In this document: in pieces, positions 61,426 through 64,000 of the stretch
How the letters are laid out: each line of letters begins with the position of its first letter
Numbering within the stretch: the first letter of the stretch is position 1
Program-made: the position numbers and the translations under genes
The notes under the pieces: model-generated
What the model was told of the DNA's origin: nothing
Databases searched by the model: none
What the model saw: only the letters and a program-made list of their open reading frames with translations
Origin: Atopsyche davidsoni
Taxonomy: Eukaryota; Arthropoda; Insecta; Trichoptera; Hydrobiosidae
Length of the DNA stretch: 64,000 nucleotides
Direction of reading: 5' to 3'
Assembly: GCA_022113835.1 (NCBI GenBank)
Contig: JAILWY010000001.1
Coordinates: 3,348,001 to 3,412,000 of the forward strand

Positions 61426-64000
61426 TGAAGACTTCAGTATTGTTGAAATTTGTAAAGATATAAATTAGAGGTTATAGAGTTTCGTCATACTTATCAGCAA
61501 ACCACGTATTCCTGAATTATTCAATTACTTTATGAACTGAGTTTTGGTTTACAAAAAAATTACAAAATAATATCTGCATTATAGCCAATTGAATTAATAG
61601 AAAAAATCACCTTTGTACACATACACAAACCTAGGAACTAGTAAACTATAAATCTGTATAAATACACAAACTCTGATGTTATTCAAGTAAATACATAGAT
61701 GATTCAGTCTAGATTCGACAGTTTCTAAACCGCAAATAGACATCACAATCAAGTTTGAAGCATTGCTTTGTTTTGAGATTTTTTTATATCATATAAACAA
61801 CATGAAAGAACAATATTGATATTATCACTCGGAGGTGCTTGGTAAAAATTGATACTTAGATAATTAAGACTAATATTTTGTTTATAATAGTTGACTTAGT
61901 TTTCTATAGCCTCGTGGCAAGTTCAAAACGAGTTAAAAATTAAAGTATACTTGTATATAACGTTTAGATTATTTATTCTATAATAACTATTTTTTTCACA
62001 GAACTCATGCCTTATTACGGTTATGTTGACTCACTCCTCGAAGCCTTACGATGCATCCACTCTTACGTTATAAGTTTGTCCAGTATTATTCATTGCATTA
62101 AATCATTATATTATACGAAAATGTATTCCAATCCCTTACAGTATACTTAGCGGGTGACAGAAGTGATAAATGCCGATAGCAAGTTGTAATATTAAACAAT
62201 GTTTATTGGGACGCACTGATTCCTATTTTGTGTATTTACGCAAGTCTATCAGACAATATTAGTCATAAATATTATTAAAAAAACATAGCATATTACAATG
62301 CATTTATGATCGCTAATTCATCTGCTATTCTTCGTTATTATTTTTACCTATTTATTGAACCTAGAATAGATTATAAGCTCGATATAGAAATTTAACAAAT
62401 AGATATACTGATTGTAAAATATCTTTAAATCAAAATAGGACTATAAGTAAATTTAATAGTAACTAACTCTTAGTATAGCGAAAGACATGATGTTTTCATT
62501 TGTATACAAAATAAGGATATAAACTATGCTTTTTTTAATGTAAAAAACATAAATAGAATGTTTCTTAAAAATAATATTTCCCATGAATGCCTTTAACTTA
62601 ATTTAGTATACAATACTTATAATCCAAATGATACTAGTTTAAGAATCAAGTAAAGTAAAAAACTACGTTTACATAAGATATATTATTATTTTGATTGTAT
62701 ATTTAGTAAGATTTTAGATGTGTTGGTTGCAACTAAATATTCTCATTTATAAAATAACATAAGTTTTATATTTGTTTTTTTAAGGAGTTATGTACATATA
62801 TACAGTAGTGAAATTTCCCCAATTTTTTACCACAATAATAAGATCCCCACTGGAAGGAAAATCGTTAAGAACATAAAAATTTTAACCTTTATTTCTTCTC
62901 TCTGAGGAGAAATAACCCTCTCTGAAAATTTAAGCACTCACGGTAAAACCCTCCAATAAGTTAATAAAAAAAACTGAAGTTAATTGTGTTGTATATTTAC
63001 AAAGCCAGCCACACGGGAACAACTTGAAAATGCCAAATACGCTCTTAATAAGCTCTAAGGATATTTTCATTTTTAATGCATTTATTTTTCTGTACAAAAA
63101 ACTTTAACAGATCAAAATTCATTTTCACAAAAAACAACCTCAAAATAAATTCAATTATATATTTACGAGAGATCTATTCAATGACTCAAGGAAAAAATCT
63201 GAGCAAGAAGAAATAGTAATGATCCTTTACTCGGGGAGGAGATTGTACAAATACATCTTAAACACGGATGTGGCTGATTTTACATATGGAGAAAACACAA
63301 TATATTAACTATAAAAAATATTCTCTCGGGAACACACTCCGTTATATTATTAAGTTTGTGTGCGCGTTAATTTATTGAAAGAAAGATTACCTGGCTATTT
63401 AAAAACATCTCGCTGCGTGTAAGCAAATTATATTGGGACGGTTGACTGCTATATTTTCCGGTGGTATTTGAGTTTTAAAATAATGACTTAGGACCAACAT
63501 AAATTTGTTTATATTTTTGTATAGTGGCTAGCTATTCATGTAGGTTTATTGTAGGTTATAATTATTAGAGTATCAATAAATATCCAATGGTTGGATTATA
63601 CTTGATGATTTTGCTGTAATTTAATAATATGCCAATGAACAATTTTAATTAAACTTGAATGTATTTATTCACTTGATTAGATACTTCAGCAAAAAGGATT
63701 AAAATTAGAAGTTTAAATACTTTAATATTTTAAAGACTTATTTTCCAAATAAACTGATTGATGATTTTATTTTATTACCAGACTGTGAGCTCCAGAGCCG
63801 TTAAATTAAATCAGAATTCAGAAACCGGAATTAACAATCAGAGATATTTGTTAGTATATCTCGCGTGCATATTTTCTTATGTTATTTATTTCTTATGCTT
63901 TGTTAAATTTTATTAAAATCAATACCATCTTATTTATTGACATCTGTTAAATTGAGGCCATTATATGTAGTATTATTTAAAAATGAAATAATCTAGTTTG
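61426..64000. other. Region downstream of Sema-2a without a recognisable gene
   Basis: This AT-rich sequence has no open frame above about 60 codons and no recognisable repeat of the families seen in the introns. It may include a longer 3'UTR of the semaphorin, but nothing in the sequence decides this. Confidence 0.6.

Noticed and set aside
1..64000. CRISPR array, operon or prokaryotic system
   Set aside because: Spliced insect gene, GT-AG introns, LINEs and SINEs throughout; tandem repeats have no spacer structure.

Overview
The window looks like nuclear DNA of an insect, most likely one outside Diptera. It is strongly AT-rich. It contains exact (TTAGG)n/(CCTAA)n runs, the ancestral insect telomere repeat that flies have lost. 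The only gene I can support is a secreted class 2 semaphorin (Sema-2a type), which has very long introns full of transposon relics. I could not identify the species. I saw no bacterial, plasmid or viral genes.

Layout of the gene: twelve coding exons lie on the + strand between 6435 and 61268, and every junction keeps the reading frame. They give 668 residues plus a split first codon: most of the Sema domain, then PSI, Ig and a short secreted C-terminal tail ending in a stop. The first exon(s), with the signal peptide and about 50-60 residues, lie upstream of the window. Introns 1, 2 and 4 are 26.2, 13.2 and 9.8 kb; introns 3 and 5 are 1.2 and 1.6 kb. Introns 6-11 are 81-353 bases, so exons 6-12 form a compact block of about 2.1 kb. 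A probable 3'UTR with a polyadenylation signal follows, and the last 2.6 kb shows no gene.

Layout of the introns: about 15 short copies of one non-LTR (LINE) 3' end are present, mostly antisense to the gene. Other elements are tRNA-derived SINE pieces, inverted-repeat elements with a hammerhead-ribozyme-like motif, a mariner relic that has become a hairpin, a decayed transposase gene with frame breaks, tandem copies of a piggyBac 5' end with a transposase fragment, and a second LINE relic. Minisatellites, local tandem duplications and AT microsatellites also occur. Between these lie GC-richer, apparently unique islands that could be conserved regulatory DNA of this axon-guidance gene.

I found no clear new multi-gene system. 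The points most worth checking are the hammerhead-like motifs with a paired change in the catalytic core, the missing canonical Ig cysteine in the semaphorin, the sharp codon-composition change along the gene, the foldback mariner, and the piggyBac-end tandem array.
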